Below are positions 46,191 to 57,209 of a stretch of DNA of 64,000 bases, piece after piece. The number at the start of each line of letters is the position of its first letter. Position 1 is the first letter of the stretch. A program made the position numbers and the translations under genes. This DNA is from Melitaea cinxia (taxonomy: Eukaryota; Arthropoda; Insecta; Lepidoptera; Nymphalidae): the NCBI RefSeq assembly GCF_905220565.1, contig NC_059405.1, positions 1,612,001 through 1,676,000 of the forward strand, given 5' to 3'. The notes beneath the pieces are model-generated. The model made no database searches. It had not been told where the DNA came from and was given only the letters and a program-made list of their open reading frames with translations.

Positions 46191-47170
46191 GATTTGATTA
46201 GTGAACTTAATTGTGTTGAAAAAATAAAAAATAATTTCAAAAATTTGTTCTTAAATTTAACAACTTCTTAAACTATTTTTTTCCAAACTGCTTTTTAAAG
46301 TACTTTTTATCTGTTCTTTTCTGTATCAGCGTTATTATTTATAATTTTAACCGTTACATAAGTATAAAAGGCTAATAAATATCTGAAAATGTCTTGGTAA
46401 TAAAAAAAAAATATTTCAAGATCTCAATTAAAACTTTAAAGTTACAAAAAGGTCGTCAATAAAATATCAGAAGAGTTTTTATTTCTTCAAATCAATTAGT
46501 ATCGTAAATTGGTAACCAAATACGACAGAAATAATTAAATATTAAATAAAAAGGTATATATTTCTTCAATAGCTTTTTTACTTTTACCTTTAGTGTAATG
46601 AATTTAATATTTTATTTATTTATTTGCTTCATGGCGCTTAATACGGTAAATATTGTTTTTTTTAATCTGCTCTGAATCTGATGTTCTAAATTCGACTTTA
46701 CTTTGGTGTGCGTTACCTCATAACTTTTAATGGGTGTACCGATTATGGTAATTCTTTCATTTATTTGAAAACTGATACTTGTCATTTAGTTCTATTCGAT
46801 TGAAATGCAACGAGTTGTTTTTGAGCTATTCCTGATAATAAGTATTTATTTATGGTTTTTGTGGTCTTATTTTACTATATTTGTAAATGAAAATTCGATT
46901 AGTTGAGTTGATTTATTTTTGAGAACAACAATAAATCATTATTTATTCATTTACTTGCTTCATATATTATTCATAGAATGGAGAATTGTATTATTTTTAA
47001 TATTGATTATTGTGTCATAGTGGCTTGGTTTTGCAATAAATGAATATACGCTTTTGTTGTGGGTTCACTGTGCCCCAGAGTTGTCGCTGCCAATCCCATC
47101 ATAGACATTATCCATCAACCTGATAGAATTTTATTGGAGTTTGAAACTAAGGTGCACAGTATGACAAAAA
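46191..47170. other. AT-rich DNA, nothing recognised
   Basis: No ORF over 60 codons with meaningful content. A fragment at 47170..47290 shares 'agtgacaatgagacgcttta' 'cagctgcctttagctg' with 43105..43150. Confidence 0.3.
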
Positions 47171-47464
47171 TGGGGGAGGGAGGAAGAAATAGTATGACAC
47201 CACGAAACAGCAGTGACAATGAGACGCTTTACAGCTGCCTTTAGCTGTAACAAGATATAGGTAGAAAAGGCTATACCGACACTATACCGATATCCGATAC
47301 AAACAGCTAACTTCCATTTCTTTTCTTTTTTATAGCTTTAATATCGAGATAATCGTTCTTAAAGAGTAAACTCCAGTCGCGTGTAAGAGTTATATGTATT
47401 GATATAGAATAAATTATAATAACCTCTGTTATAAACTTTTTTTAATATCACATTAAAAACCGAC

Positions 47465-47536
47465 CACTCCAGCAGGGATCGAACCTGCATCTCCGACTGA
47501 CCGTGTCGGTGCTCTAGCCAATTAAGCTATGGAAAG
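47465..47536 (-). tRNA. tRNA-like gene or pseudogene (Thr-like, non-canonical C33)
   Basis: The minus strand folds as a cloverleaf of 72 nt. The acceptor stem ctttcca/tggagtg has six of seven pairs. The A box tagcttaattgg is perfect, the D stem pairs gctt/gagc, the anticodon stem ccgac/gtcgg is perfect, the T stem gcagg/cctgc is perfect and the B box ggttcgatccc is perfect. The seven-base loop acggtca puts ggt at the anticodon place but has C instead of the nearly universal T33. It may therefore be a pseudo-tRNA or the head of a SINE; I found no second copy in the window. Confidence 0.55.
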
Positions 47537-47699
47537 ATGTACGCGCTAGATCGGAAATTTTGATATCACGATTTTATATTCGGTCTAAGCGACCTTTCGA
47601 TTTTTGATAGGATATTAAAAATCTTTAGAATTTCCTAATGTGTGGGTAACACAAAAATAAAATCGTACAAACCTCTATATATACCATAACCGAGTTTAT

Positions 47700-48080
47700 A
47701 GAGAAACGTTGTGTCGTGTGGTGTTGGCTGAGTAGAATAGCACTACCCCCTTACTTCCCGTGGGGATCGTAAAAGGCGACTGCGGGATAAACCTGGCTCA
47801 AAATCATCAGGGTTTTGGAGAAGGAAAACTTCATTTGAAACCCGGAACGGGGTTTCCGTCAAGCATTCGTGGCATAGCTGTAAAATGCGAAAAACTCCTG
47901 CAGCCGAACTGGCTCCACACGTATCAACTCGTCGTTCCTGTGGGCCTAGCCAGTGAGGTCGAGAGGGTGCCGCAGAGCTTAGGCAACTCGGCGTTTTCCT
48001 GAAGAGTGTCCTAGACGACAAAGTGTCTGTCTGACACTGTCTAAATCGTCTGCAATAGACTGGCTAAGGCCAATGGTATG
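47700..48080 (+). repeat. Unclassified GC-richer repeat
   Basis: Begins with a family D-like piece ('cccccttacttcccgtgggg atcgtaaaaggcgac'), then 'gagggtgccgcagagcttag' and 'gacgacaaagtgtctgtctg'. It may be a LINE leader; both strands have ORFs of 80 to 90 codons without known motifs. Confidence 0.4.
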
Positions 48081-48605
48081 GAGAAAAACGTTACAGGTAC
48101 TAAAACTTCAAAATACAACTCATATCCGAGCAATAACTATAAGCGCGTGACACTAATATTTTGATCTGGAGCGTATTAACCATCCTCATTATTACTGTCA
48201 CAGTAATTCCCGACGAGTAAATCCGACTAACGCTTGTCATACAGCTACTTAATCTTCAGTTGTTTGAGCATAATTTATGTTTTGCCGTGAGGGATGGGTA
48301 AGCCGGGGCAATTATGTTTTACATGAGATCCGAGCGATGGGAGACAGGGTGATGTTATGATATATTTGTATAATTACGTCAAATGCAAAATCCTAATAAC
48401 TCTATTTTAACATCAAAAACATTTTTAAAACTTCTTTCTGCTAATTAAAATTATTTTGTTTTTCTAATAAGTTAATTATAGTTACAGTAAAGGTACAAAG
48501 ATTCGTTTTGTAGTTTCTATTAAATTAAATTCAGTTAAGTTTGTAGTTAGTTAAAATAATAAATGCTTTCCTAATGTAAATTTTAAAAAATATAGCATTA
48601 GAAGT

Positions 48606-48705
48606 AAACGAATTCTGCCCAACGACAGTCAGTAACAGACAATCGGGCTGCTACTGATTTTGAACAGGATATTATCCGCTGTGTCCTACCTCAGTGAAAT
48701 TTTGG
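48606..48705 (-). mobile_element. SINE family E fragment
   Basis: 'caatcgggctgctactgatt' 'ttgaacaggatattatccgc' 'tgtgtcctacctcagtga' is the reversed 5' end of the family. Confidence 0.65.
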
Positions 48706-49429
48706 GCATATACTTAAAATACACATAGAGCGGCATTTTTGAATGTACTTGTAATATGTATTACAGGATAAGTGTTTCTGAATAACAATGAAGAGTAGAT
48801 AAAAAATTAACCGTTGAAGTTACTTGATTTTAATCAAGCAATGAAATAATACGTTGTCGGGCGGATAATCCGATGTTATACCCAATTAAAACTTTACCCT
48901 CAATATAAGAGTCTGTTTTGCCGGTGTTTAAAATTACTCCACACGAAATTCAATTAAACTTCTACGTGACTTTGTATGGTAAGCATTCGTGTGACGAAAC
49001 AATTAGCTTATAATAAATATATTTTTGGTGAAGTTATGACGAAGGGTACTGTTAAAGTAGACCGTAAAATTCGACTAGTTGACTTTTGATGCGAATCCTT
49101 TTACGTCACTAACTTACTAACTTACATCACTAACAAAAATGAACTACAGCCAATAGATTCTAAGACTGCGTAACAGATTCTTAGATAAGAGTCGAAGCGA
49201 GAAGCATTGCAAAGGCTTTTTTCTATGGTTTACGATAATTGATTTACTGAAAGTAAGGATCGTAGTCATGATCGTGATCATCAAGGCCTATAGCATAAAT
49301 ATTCCGATATTATATATTTCCGAAATTACAAAGGCTTTTTCATTAAATATGTCAATTTTTGAGCATTTCTTATCTAAGTAGTTTACTCATCAGAACAACG
49401 AAAACGTCAAAACAATCGATATGAAGATA

Positions 49430-49745
49430 ATAATTGTGTTGGTAAACGAAAAAAACTGACTCCAATTACGTCGACAAGTAATATTACAACGTAAGTAGAC
49501 GAAAAAAAATTAAAAAACCCACTACTCGCCACTATGTTTTACGAAGATTCCCTTTGATTTACCTGGGATGCCATCATCAGATCCTGCTTTCCTTCACATG
49601 GTACCGCCGTTGGGATATATACTTTTTGACAAAAAAAAAAAAATAATTAGCAAAATCGGTTCATAATCGATGAAGTTATCCGCGAACACAAAAATATATT
49701 ACGGTCGAATTGAGAAACCTCCTCATTTTTTGAAGTCGGTTGACA
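49430..49745 (-). mobile_element. MITE-like element H ('aaccgacttc' ends), reverse
   Basis: On +: 'aaacgaaaaaaactgactcc' 'aattacgtcgac' ... 'gatgccatcatcagatcctg' ... 'cgaattgagaaacctcctca' ... 'gaagtcggttgac'. The two ends, near cgacttc and gaagtcg, are inverted copies. Other copies: 52225..52470 (+), 55925..56535 (+), 57210..57655 (-), 58098..58325 (+), 60005..60417 (-); end fragment 51515..51650. Confidence 0.7.
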
Positions 49746-50099
49746 AAAATCTGCAGAGCTTATTTACTGTAATAAAAACGGTATAACTAGGTTTGATAAC
49801 AGATATAAAAACTTCACGCAAATAGCGTGAAAAAAAGTTCATTAAAAAATAGAATCAAAAATGGACAATATCTAAAAGTTTCCCGTTCGACCTGGATATG
49901 CCAAATTTAGCAACAATCTCGGCCATTCTATTTTCGACTGATCTCTCCGTAACCTTATTTTAGATACTTCCAATACTGTGATTGTTTTATTTCCAGAAGT
50001 TAATTTTAAATTGGCTTGCAAAGGTCAGAGCCATATCCGATTTTACAGCAGTCTATTTGTCCTTTTGATGCGTAGGCGTTATCATGTGATGTCATTAAG

Positions 50100-50285
50100 T
50101 TACATTCTTGTGATCTCCCATCGTGCTTCGGAGAGCATTTTAAGCTATCGGTCTCGGTTGTTATCATACACCTGATTGCGATCATTACTCACAGTGGGGA
50201 ATATATACGCCAACCTTTGGTCCTTCTCCTACATGGAGAAAGGAGCCTATACCCAGAAGTGGGATATTGTAGGATGAATTGTAAC
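50100..50285 (+). mobile_element. SINE family C with internal deletion
   Basis: Shows 'gatctcccatcgtgcttcgg', 'agctatcggtctcggttgtt', 'gaatatatacgccaaccttt' and 'ggagcctatacccagaagtg'. The 'gtggagcagcgtgg' part is missing between 50215 and 50220. Confidence 0.75.
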
Positions 50286-50832
50286 TAATACGAAGCAGCA
50301 AACAGGTAAATATCCAAGTATAAGTGGAAATTTTAAGACGTGGCATATACAAAATAAATATATTATTTCAGATGATATACAAAGTATCTTGCCTGTTATA
50401 ATTTACGTGAAAAGAATAAAAACGTTCCAGCTGATTGATAGCTGTTCCATTTTTAGACGGCAGTAAAAATAACGTCAACCACAATATGAAATAACGTTAC
50501 AATAATTGACGTTTTATGGAAGGTATTACGTTACGTTTTGAAGCGAAAATAGCACCCCTTGTTACAATATCACGTTTCTCGTAATTAGTCTTCCATTGAC
50601 AGTGAATCTCCTTTGTGTTGACGTCGCTTTGGTTGTGAACTATGGATGGATATGTAATTACTTGATGAGTGAACACAAAGACGCGTTCCTATATTGCACT
50701 TATTACACAATGAAATAAATAATAATTTTATATAAACAAGTTATTTATTTTTATATTATATTGTTTTATTTTATTGTTTAATATAAATAAATAACTAATG
50801 GAGAAACACGCTCTAAATATGTTTTTTAGAAT

Positions 50833-51035
50833 GACTAGCCCGTTGGCACAGTTTGTAGTGGCTCTGCTTTCTGCTAAGGGGGTTGTAGGTTCGATGGATA
50901 ATGGACAATCGCAGTTTTTGAATGAGGCTGGGTTGCAAAGAGTATAACTGGGTTGCAAACGTGAACTTAAATGGTGCCAGAAGATGGTAAACCTTTTTTT
51001 AGATGTGGAGAAAGAACTACCTGGTAAATAAATAA
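50833..51035 (+). mobile_element. tRNA-derived SINE, family B
   Basis: 'gactagcccgttggcacagt' 'ttgtagtggctctgctttct' and 'ggttgtaggttcgat', then a body with 'gatggtaaacc' and an (AAAT) tail at about 51022..51048. A second, reversed copy lies at 51160..51262. Confidence 0.65.
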
Positions 51036-51939
51036 ATAAATAAATAAATATCTACACAATACACACACGGTCGTCTGTTCCTAAAGTAAGCAACTTAATG
51101 CTTGTGTTATAGGTAACAGCCGACTGGTATGTAGCTAAATATTTTTTTTGATAAACATACTTATAAATAATACATATATAAATATATAAATAAATATTTA
51201 TATTACACCCAGACTCTGGGTGGGAATCGAACCCACAACTCTCGGTAGTTAGTTTTAGATGCATTTAGCGGCAGAATTTTTAGCCATGCATATACACTGT
51301 CCACGCAGTGCAGTATATGGGAGGACCCACATACTACCATCAAAAAGCAAAGCAGTGTTATCTGCAAAGGCAATAATTTTACATTGTGGGATGTTTATTC
51401 GACACAGGTCGCTTATGTAGACTAAAACAGTGTAGGGGCAAGAACGCTGTTACAGTCGTTATCTGACCAATCTTGACACTTTGCCTTTTATATATATATA
51501 TATATATATATATTTAACCGACTATAATTTTTTACCGTTTTACATTACCGTTGTACATTAATTTTTAACCGATTTATAATTTTTAACCGACTTCAAAATA
51601 TATATATATGGTCGAATTGAGAATCCGTCTCCTTTTTTGAAGTTGGTTAAAAATTAAAAATATTTTCATAGTAAAAATATACCACGTACTCGTAAATGTT
51701 AAGAGTTAAAAGCCGCTTTCCATCTTTCGTCGCTACATTGTAAGTGCCCTCCAGTCTCAGCGGAGGCTTTTCTTCATAGTGAATTATTATGATGAGTTTT
51801 CAGTGTAAAAATGGAAGGGTACTCGTGTATAAAGTTGGTACATCGTAACAACTGAATGCAAAAATTAGTTGTTCCACTTAAAAAGGTTTTGCAGGCTATT
51901 CTAGTCTAAATTTAAAAAGAGAATGTTCTATAACTATAT

Positions 51940-52220
51940 AATACTAGCTGACCCGGCGAACTTCGTATCGCCTAACACAAACTTTATTGTATGGTATTAA
52001 AGTTCAAATTGACTTTTAAGTATTATCACAAATCTTTTGTATGGGAGTATAGAAAAGTGTTGTTTTTAGACTTTTTCAGGAATTTTTTTTTTTTTGTTTT
52101 TTAGATTTTTTTCTCTCCGTAAGAACCATCCTCGTACTTCAAGGAATATTTTAAAAAAAGAATTAGCGAAATCGGTCCAACCGTTCTCGAGTTTTGCGCT
52201 TAGCAACACATTCAGCGACT
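51940..52220 (+). mobile_element. Dispersed repeat ('actagctgacccggcgaact')
   Basis: Begins 'actagctgacccggcgaact' 'tcgtatcgcc' and ends 'gaaatcggtccaaccgttct' 'cgagttttgcgcttagcaac'. Relatives: 21785..21960 (+) and a decayed one at 133..710 (+) in PLRG1 intron 7. Confidence 0.7.
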
Positions 52221-52224
52221 CATT

Positions 52225-52470
52225 TTTTAACCGACTTCAAAAAAAGGAGGAGGTTACTCAATTCGACCGTATATATATATATATATTTTTTTATGTATGT
52301 TCGGAGATAACTTCTTCGTTTATGAACCGATTTGGATAATTTTTTTTTTTGTTGGAAAGGAGATATTCATAGTTTAGTACCATGATAAGGAAACCAGGAT
52401 CTGATGATGGGATCCCAGAGAAATCGAGGGAAACTTTCAAAAATCGTAAGGGTGACTAGTAAATTTAATC
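52225..52470 (+). mobile_element. MITE-like element H, 5' part
   Basis: Starts 'aaccgacttcaaaaaaagga' 'ggaggttactcaattcg' at 52228, includes 'gttggaaaggagatattcat' and 'gatctgatgatgggatccca'. It runs into the tandem array at 52525, which appears to derive from its 'tctgatgatggga' region. Confidence 0.7.
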
Positions 52471-52524
52471 ATGTTTTCATTAAGTACTATAAAGCACTAC
52501 TATTTAATAAAGGTCTGGAGTTGA

Positions 52525-52935
52525 TCTGATGATGGAGAAGAAAGATAGTCGAGGGAACTCTTCAACAATTTATAGCAATTACCTGCTTTTTGAACTTAAT
52601 TCGTTTCTATTGATGAGAACTTTGCACCTGTATGAGTTATAAGTGCCATTACAGTCTGATGATGGAGACAAAAGTTAGTCGAGGGAACTCTTTAACGATT
52701 TATAGCAATTACCTGCTGTTTGAACTTAATTCGTTTCTATTGATGAGAACTTTGCATATATATGAGTTATAAGTGCCATTTCAGTCTGATGATGGAGACG
52801 AAAGATAGTCGAGGGAACTTTTCAACAATTTATAGCAATCACCTGCTGTGTGATCATCTGTGTCGCAGGACCAGGTTTGATGATGGAGCCCATAAACACT
52901 CGAGGGAATTTCTCAACAATTTACAGCAGTTACCT
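52525..52935 (+). repeat. Tandem repeat, 130-bp unit
   Basis: 'gatgatggag' starts at 52528, 52658, 52788 and 52879, so two full 130-bp periods are followed by a shorter one of 91 bp. Each unit holds 'agtcgagggaactctt', 'atttatagcaattacctgct' and 'attcgtttctattgatgaga'. Confidence 0.9.
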
Positions 52936-52959
52936 TTTGCTGTTTGACGACCGCTTTGA

Positions 52960-53165
52960 TATAATGGTGCATGTGCCGTGTCGGCGGCGCCTAAACACCG
53001 ACGGTCGCGGGTTCTATTCCCACTCGAAGTGGATATTTATGTTTATACAAATATTTATTTTCGGTCTAGTTGTTAATCCTTGTGGTTCTCCCAACCTAGC
53101 CTCGGAGAACACGCTAGGCTGTCAGTCCCGGTTGTTATTACGTACACCTGATAGCGAACTTTACT
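52960..53165 (+). mobile_element. SINE family C, complete head, truncated tail
   Basis: The head 'gatataatggtgcatgtgcc' and 'acaccgacggtcgcgggttc' is followed by 'atatttatgtttatacaaat', 'tgtggttctcccaacctagc' and 'acgtacacctgatagcgaac'. It stops at about 53160, where a family A SINE begins. Confidence 0.75.
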
Positions 53166-53390
53166 CAAAGTATGTCGACGCGTTAGCGCAGCGGTCACAG
53201 CACCGGCTGTTGCGCTGGCGTTAGTGGGTTCAATCCCCGCGCACGACAGACATTTGTATTGGCCATATAGATGTTTGTCATGATCTGGGTGTTTGTGCTT
53301 GTGCATTGTGTATGTTTCCGAACCCCCGACATAAGAGAAAAAGCATCCTTGTTAGGTCTACCCATCACTAAAAATTGTAAAATAAAATAA
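53166..53390 (+). mobile_element. tRNA-derived SINE, family A
   Basis: Pol III head 'cgacgcgttagcgcagcggt' with B box ggttcaatccc at about 53228, body 'acagacatttgtattggcca', 'tttccgaacccccgacataa' and an A/T-rich end at about 53385. Confidence 0.8.
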
Positions 53391-54895
53391 TATATTATAG
53401 ATAGATCCCTTTTCTAACGATAAGGCCACCTTTGTACATTTTTCGTATGATGATTTTACGTATTTTACGGTTTTTACGGTTTACATAATAATTATTTCTA
53501 CATAAATATGTGTACATATTTAATTAACGCTATGTGTGTATGTATAGTTAAAACGCTCATACACACACATACAGGCACACACGTAAATATAAACAAATTA
53601 ACTGACATACTCATTCTTCCTTCAAATCGGTTAACAATTAAGAAAAAAATTAAAGTATTTAGTAACGAAGCAGGTTAAATCTCTTTACTACAACGCATTA
53701 TAATATTGATTAAACTTCGCCCTTTTGGAGAATACCACAGAGAACGCTTATAGTTTGCAGTCTTTATCAAAACATTAATTAATATGGTTGCTATCTTCAC
53801 GGCCTGTCTCACCAGTTTTAGATAAAAATTATCTTCCAAATAAGTTACGATTAAACTTTAACAACCGGAGGTAGTCATTAAGACCTTTTTCACGTCAGTT
53901 AATCAAGTACACATTTTAGATTCATTACAGTGGATTTCGATTGAGAAAAAAAATAATACATTTAATCTTATATCTGTTGGATATCATCACCCGTGAAATA
54001 GACCACAACTGATGATACAGGCCCCTAAAATATTAATTTAAGTCTCTCCAACATTATATATTTGGGCTTAAGAATGTAACGAAGATATTTTTCCTTAATT
54101 ATATGCATGCTTGAGTTTATTAAATAATCGTATTTTAAGAGACCTTTTTGTTTTCATAATAATATACCGCCTAAATATTGTAAGTTTATGTTATGGTGCG
54201 TTTTATTTATTACAGAAATTATGCTATAAATATTCTTTAAAAAATTAAGTGGTATAAATTGTGATTTATCGTTCATCCTTTTTTTTGGACTGTGCTTATA
54301 TATTCTGTTCTTTACAACCAAAAAGTATTTATAAATAAAATATGTACGTATATATTCTTATTATTTCTAATACACACAACAAGATGAGCCAAACTACGTG
54401 ACTGGATATCCTTCAAACTTGGATAAATCCGGAAAAATTCAAACTGCAAGACGTGTAAACGGACAATATATAAGCCACAGATAATAAATAACAAAGATAA
54501 TTAATAATAGACTATACTGTATCTGCAATCGATGGCCTATTTTACTAGTACTCGATAGCACGTGACTTCGTTTTGATCTAGAACGCTATGAAGACTGGAA
54601 TCTGCAAGTGACATAATTTGAGCTAAAACCGATCAACCTCATTAACATTATAAAAAAAAATTAAATTATTAAGCGTTCCATATTTTAAAGACATGTAAAA
54701 AGTCATTTATCACGATCCTTGAAAGATACTATGTTATTTTTTCACTCAATTTCATTCCCAAGGAAGTATGGGTATAACTACCCTTTGAATATAACCACAG
54801 TAAATTTCATGACGATCCTTCAGTTGATTAAGTGTGAAAATGACAAAAAAAAAGACTTTTTTTAATATTTATAAAAAAAACGACGGTGTAAAAGA
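53391..54895. other. AT-rich DNA, nothing recognised
   Basis: Only short ORFs. A run of alternating CA/TG words ('cacacacatacaggcacaca' at about 53563) is present. No repeat shared with the rest of the window was noticed apart from low-complexity A/T tracts. Confidence 0.3.
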
Positions 54896-54899
54896 CATA

Positions 54900-55850
54900 A
54901 TTAAGTAATTAAGGCTACATAACTTTCTCCCTATTACCAGTAGCTTATAATAGCGCAATCTCTTCTTCTCATTCTCGATTACACCGGTACGTGCTATGTT
55001 AATTTAAGTGAGAAACAATTAAATAAACTTGAGCGGCTACAAAACCTCTGTATTCGGTTTATATTTGGACTTCGCAAATATGAACACGTTTCTGAATTTC
55101 GAAAAAGACTCAAGTAGCTTCCTATAGGACTTCACAGGAATACTCACATAACATAGCATAACATAACATAACAATACACTTTATTGTACACCAATACAGA
55201 AATAATACATATCAGATTGATTTTAACAGAGTATCTATCATAAGGTACAAAGGGCGGCCTTATCGCTGAAAAGCGATCTCTTCCAGGCATCCTAGGGGCG
55301 AAGAAGATGGTATTGTGTCGGTGTAGGTGTACAAATTGAGACATAAACGTTTGAATATATTTACTTAAACACATATACATATAGGTACATAGATACATAC
55401 ATACATAAATACATACATACAAATATATAATTTTATTCACGTTGAATATCAAGAAAATTCTCACATATTGTCCATTCTTTATACTATCGTCTTCAATCTT
55501 ACCCTAGCGCTCTGTTTAAAAAATCTATTTGAGTTTTTCTGTAAATCTCACGAACGACCTCTGCGTTCGAAAGAAAGCCTGTCATTGGAGATCCCTCCTC
55601 ATTCTTCATCCTTTTATTCTAAAACTTTTACTGTGGAAGCTTGTCGTTTTCGTCTCGTTACTACTGTCTATTAAAGGTACTCAAACATTAGAGACCTTTA
55701 AAAAACTCACAAAGAAATATATTTATCGTTTTAATTTATGTCAAACAATTTTTATTTCAGTACTTAATGCTTTGATGTTTTGTCATTCATTTAAAATTAA
55801 TCAAGTTGTTTATAGGTATATAGGTATGTAAAATATAAGTTTTTTTTTTA
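54900..55850 (+). pseudogene. Jockey/CR1-like LINE, C-terminal part, interrupted by a second LINE
   Basis: The left part encodes NKLERLQNLCIRFIFGLRKY and EHVSEFRKRL, then an in-frame TAG, then LPIGLHRN. The right part (from 55468) continues in the same frame with LYTIVFNLTLALCLKNLFEF and PPHSSSFYSKTFTVEACRF, and after a frame change LETFKKLTKKYIYRF. Reverse-transcriptase motifs are missing upstream. The copy was interrupted by the element at 55151..55459. Confidence 0.8.
55151..55459 (-). mobile_element. 5'-truncated LINE 3' end, inserted with 8-bp target duplication
   Basis: The insert is flanked by CTCACATA at 55143..55150 and 55460..55467. Its 3' tail is on the left: (TTATG)n on the minus strand (acataacataacataac on +), followed by an AATAAA-type word and 'ggcggccttatcgctgaaaa'. 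The right part holds a (TACA)n-rich stretch at 55380..55425. It belongs to the same family as 28765..28930. Confidence 0.85.
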
Positions 55851-55924
55851 CAAGTGATATACATCCACGGGCTTATGAACCCATGTCCTTTTTATTCCAA
55901 AAACATGCAATTTTTATTTTTATT

Positions 55925-56535
55925 TTTTAACCGACTTCCAAAAAAGGAGGAGGTTCTCAATTCGACTGTATTTTTTTTTTTTTTTTTTTATGTATGTTAC
56001 ATCAGAACTTTTGCCCGTGTGGACCGATTTCGACAAATTTTGTTTTAATCGAAAGGTGGTGTGTGCCGATTGGTCCCATTTAAATTTATTTGAGATCTAA
56101 CAACTACTTTTCGAGTTATATCTAATAATGTGTTTTTACTTGACGCTTTTTTCGTCGACCTACGTTGTATTATACCGCATAACTTTCTACTGGATATACC
56201 GATTTTGATAATTCTTTTTTTGTTGGAAAGGGGATATTCCTAGTTTGGTACCGTGATAAGGAAACTAGGATCTGATAATGGGATCCCAGAGGAATCAAGG
56301 GAAACTCTCGAAAATCCGTAATAACTTTTTACTGGGTGTACCGATTTTGATAATTTTTAATTTAATCGAAAGCTGATGTTTATCATGTGGTCACATATAA
56401 ATTTTATCGAGATCTGATAACTACTTTTTGTGTAATCTTTAATAACGCGTAGTTGCTTGACTATTTTTTCGTCGATCTACGTTGTATTACTTGTCGATGT
56501 AATTGAAGTCGGTTTTTTTTTCGTTTGCAAGCAAA
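55925..56535 (+). mobile_element. MITE-like element H, full-length copy
   Basis: Runs from 'ttaaccgacttccaaaaaag' through 'gaacttttgcccgtgtggac', 'gataaggaaactaggatctg' and 'gacgcttttttcgtcgacct' to 'aattgaagtcggtttttttt' 'tcgtttgcaagcaaac'. The middle section with 'tttttactggatataccgat' is itself present twice. Confidence 0.75.
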
Positions 56536-56644
56536 CACAATTATTGTTGCACAATTCCAAATTTAACTACAAAAATGTTTATTGGATAGATTAATTCATT
56601 TTTATTCTTCCGTGTCACTTCACTTATAATAATAACATTTTGTA

Positions 56645-56935
56645 TACATGGAACCGCTCTGGTATACTGGTGCGTGTAGGCGCCTAAAACATCAACGCTT
56701 GCAAATTCGATTCCCGCTTGGAATGTATGTTTGTATTTGTACAAATATTTCTTTGCGGTTTGGATGTCCTTTTAGGTCTCCCCATCTTGCCTCGGAGAGC
56801 AAGTTAAACTGTCGGTCCCAATTGCTATCATGAATACTTGATAGCGATCATTACTCATAGTAGAAAATGTATCCGCCGCCCCGCAGTGGAGCAGCGTGGT
56901 GGATAAGCTCCGATCCTTCTCCTACGTGATTCATC
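56645..56935 (+). mobile_element. SINE family C, full length
   Basis: Head 'ggtatactggtgcgtgtagg' with B box aattcgattcccgc, then 'tgtatttgtacaaatatttc', 'ggtctccccatcttgcctcg', 'gtagaaaatgtatccgccgc' and 'gtggagcagcgtggtggata'. It ends at 'gatccttctcctacgtg', and family E follows almost at once. Confidence 0.8.
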
Positions 56936-57200
56936 ATTAACTGAGGTAGGGCACAGCAGGAATTTCCTGCTCAAAATCTGGAGCAGCCCGAGTGGGGTAG
57001 TACCTCGATCTTACAGAAGATCACAGCTAAATAATACTGTTTTCAAGCAGTGTTGTGTTCCTGTTGGTGAGTAAGGTGACCAGAGCTCCTGGGGGGGGGG
57101 ATTGGGGATTGAGTCGGCAACGCCCTTGCGATGCCTCTGGTGTTACTGGCGTCTATAGGCTACGTTAATCTCTTACCATCAGGTGAGCCGTACGCTTATT
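56936..57200 (+). mobile_element. SINE-like repeat, family E, full length
   Basis: Starts 'ttaactgaggtagggcacag' and ends 'accatcaggtgagccgtacg' 'cttattt'. A run of ten G lies at about 57092. The 3' end is directly joined to element H in reverse. Confidence 0.8.
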
Positions 57201-57209
57201 TATATTCTA

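Noticed and set aside
47743..48021. ORFs of 80 to 92 codons on both strands near 47.8 kb
   Set aside because: No recognisable motif; the sequence begins with a family D piece and looks like a repeat.
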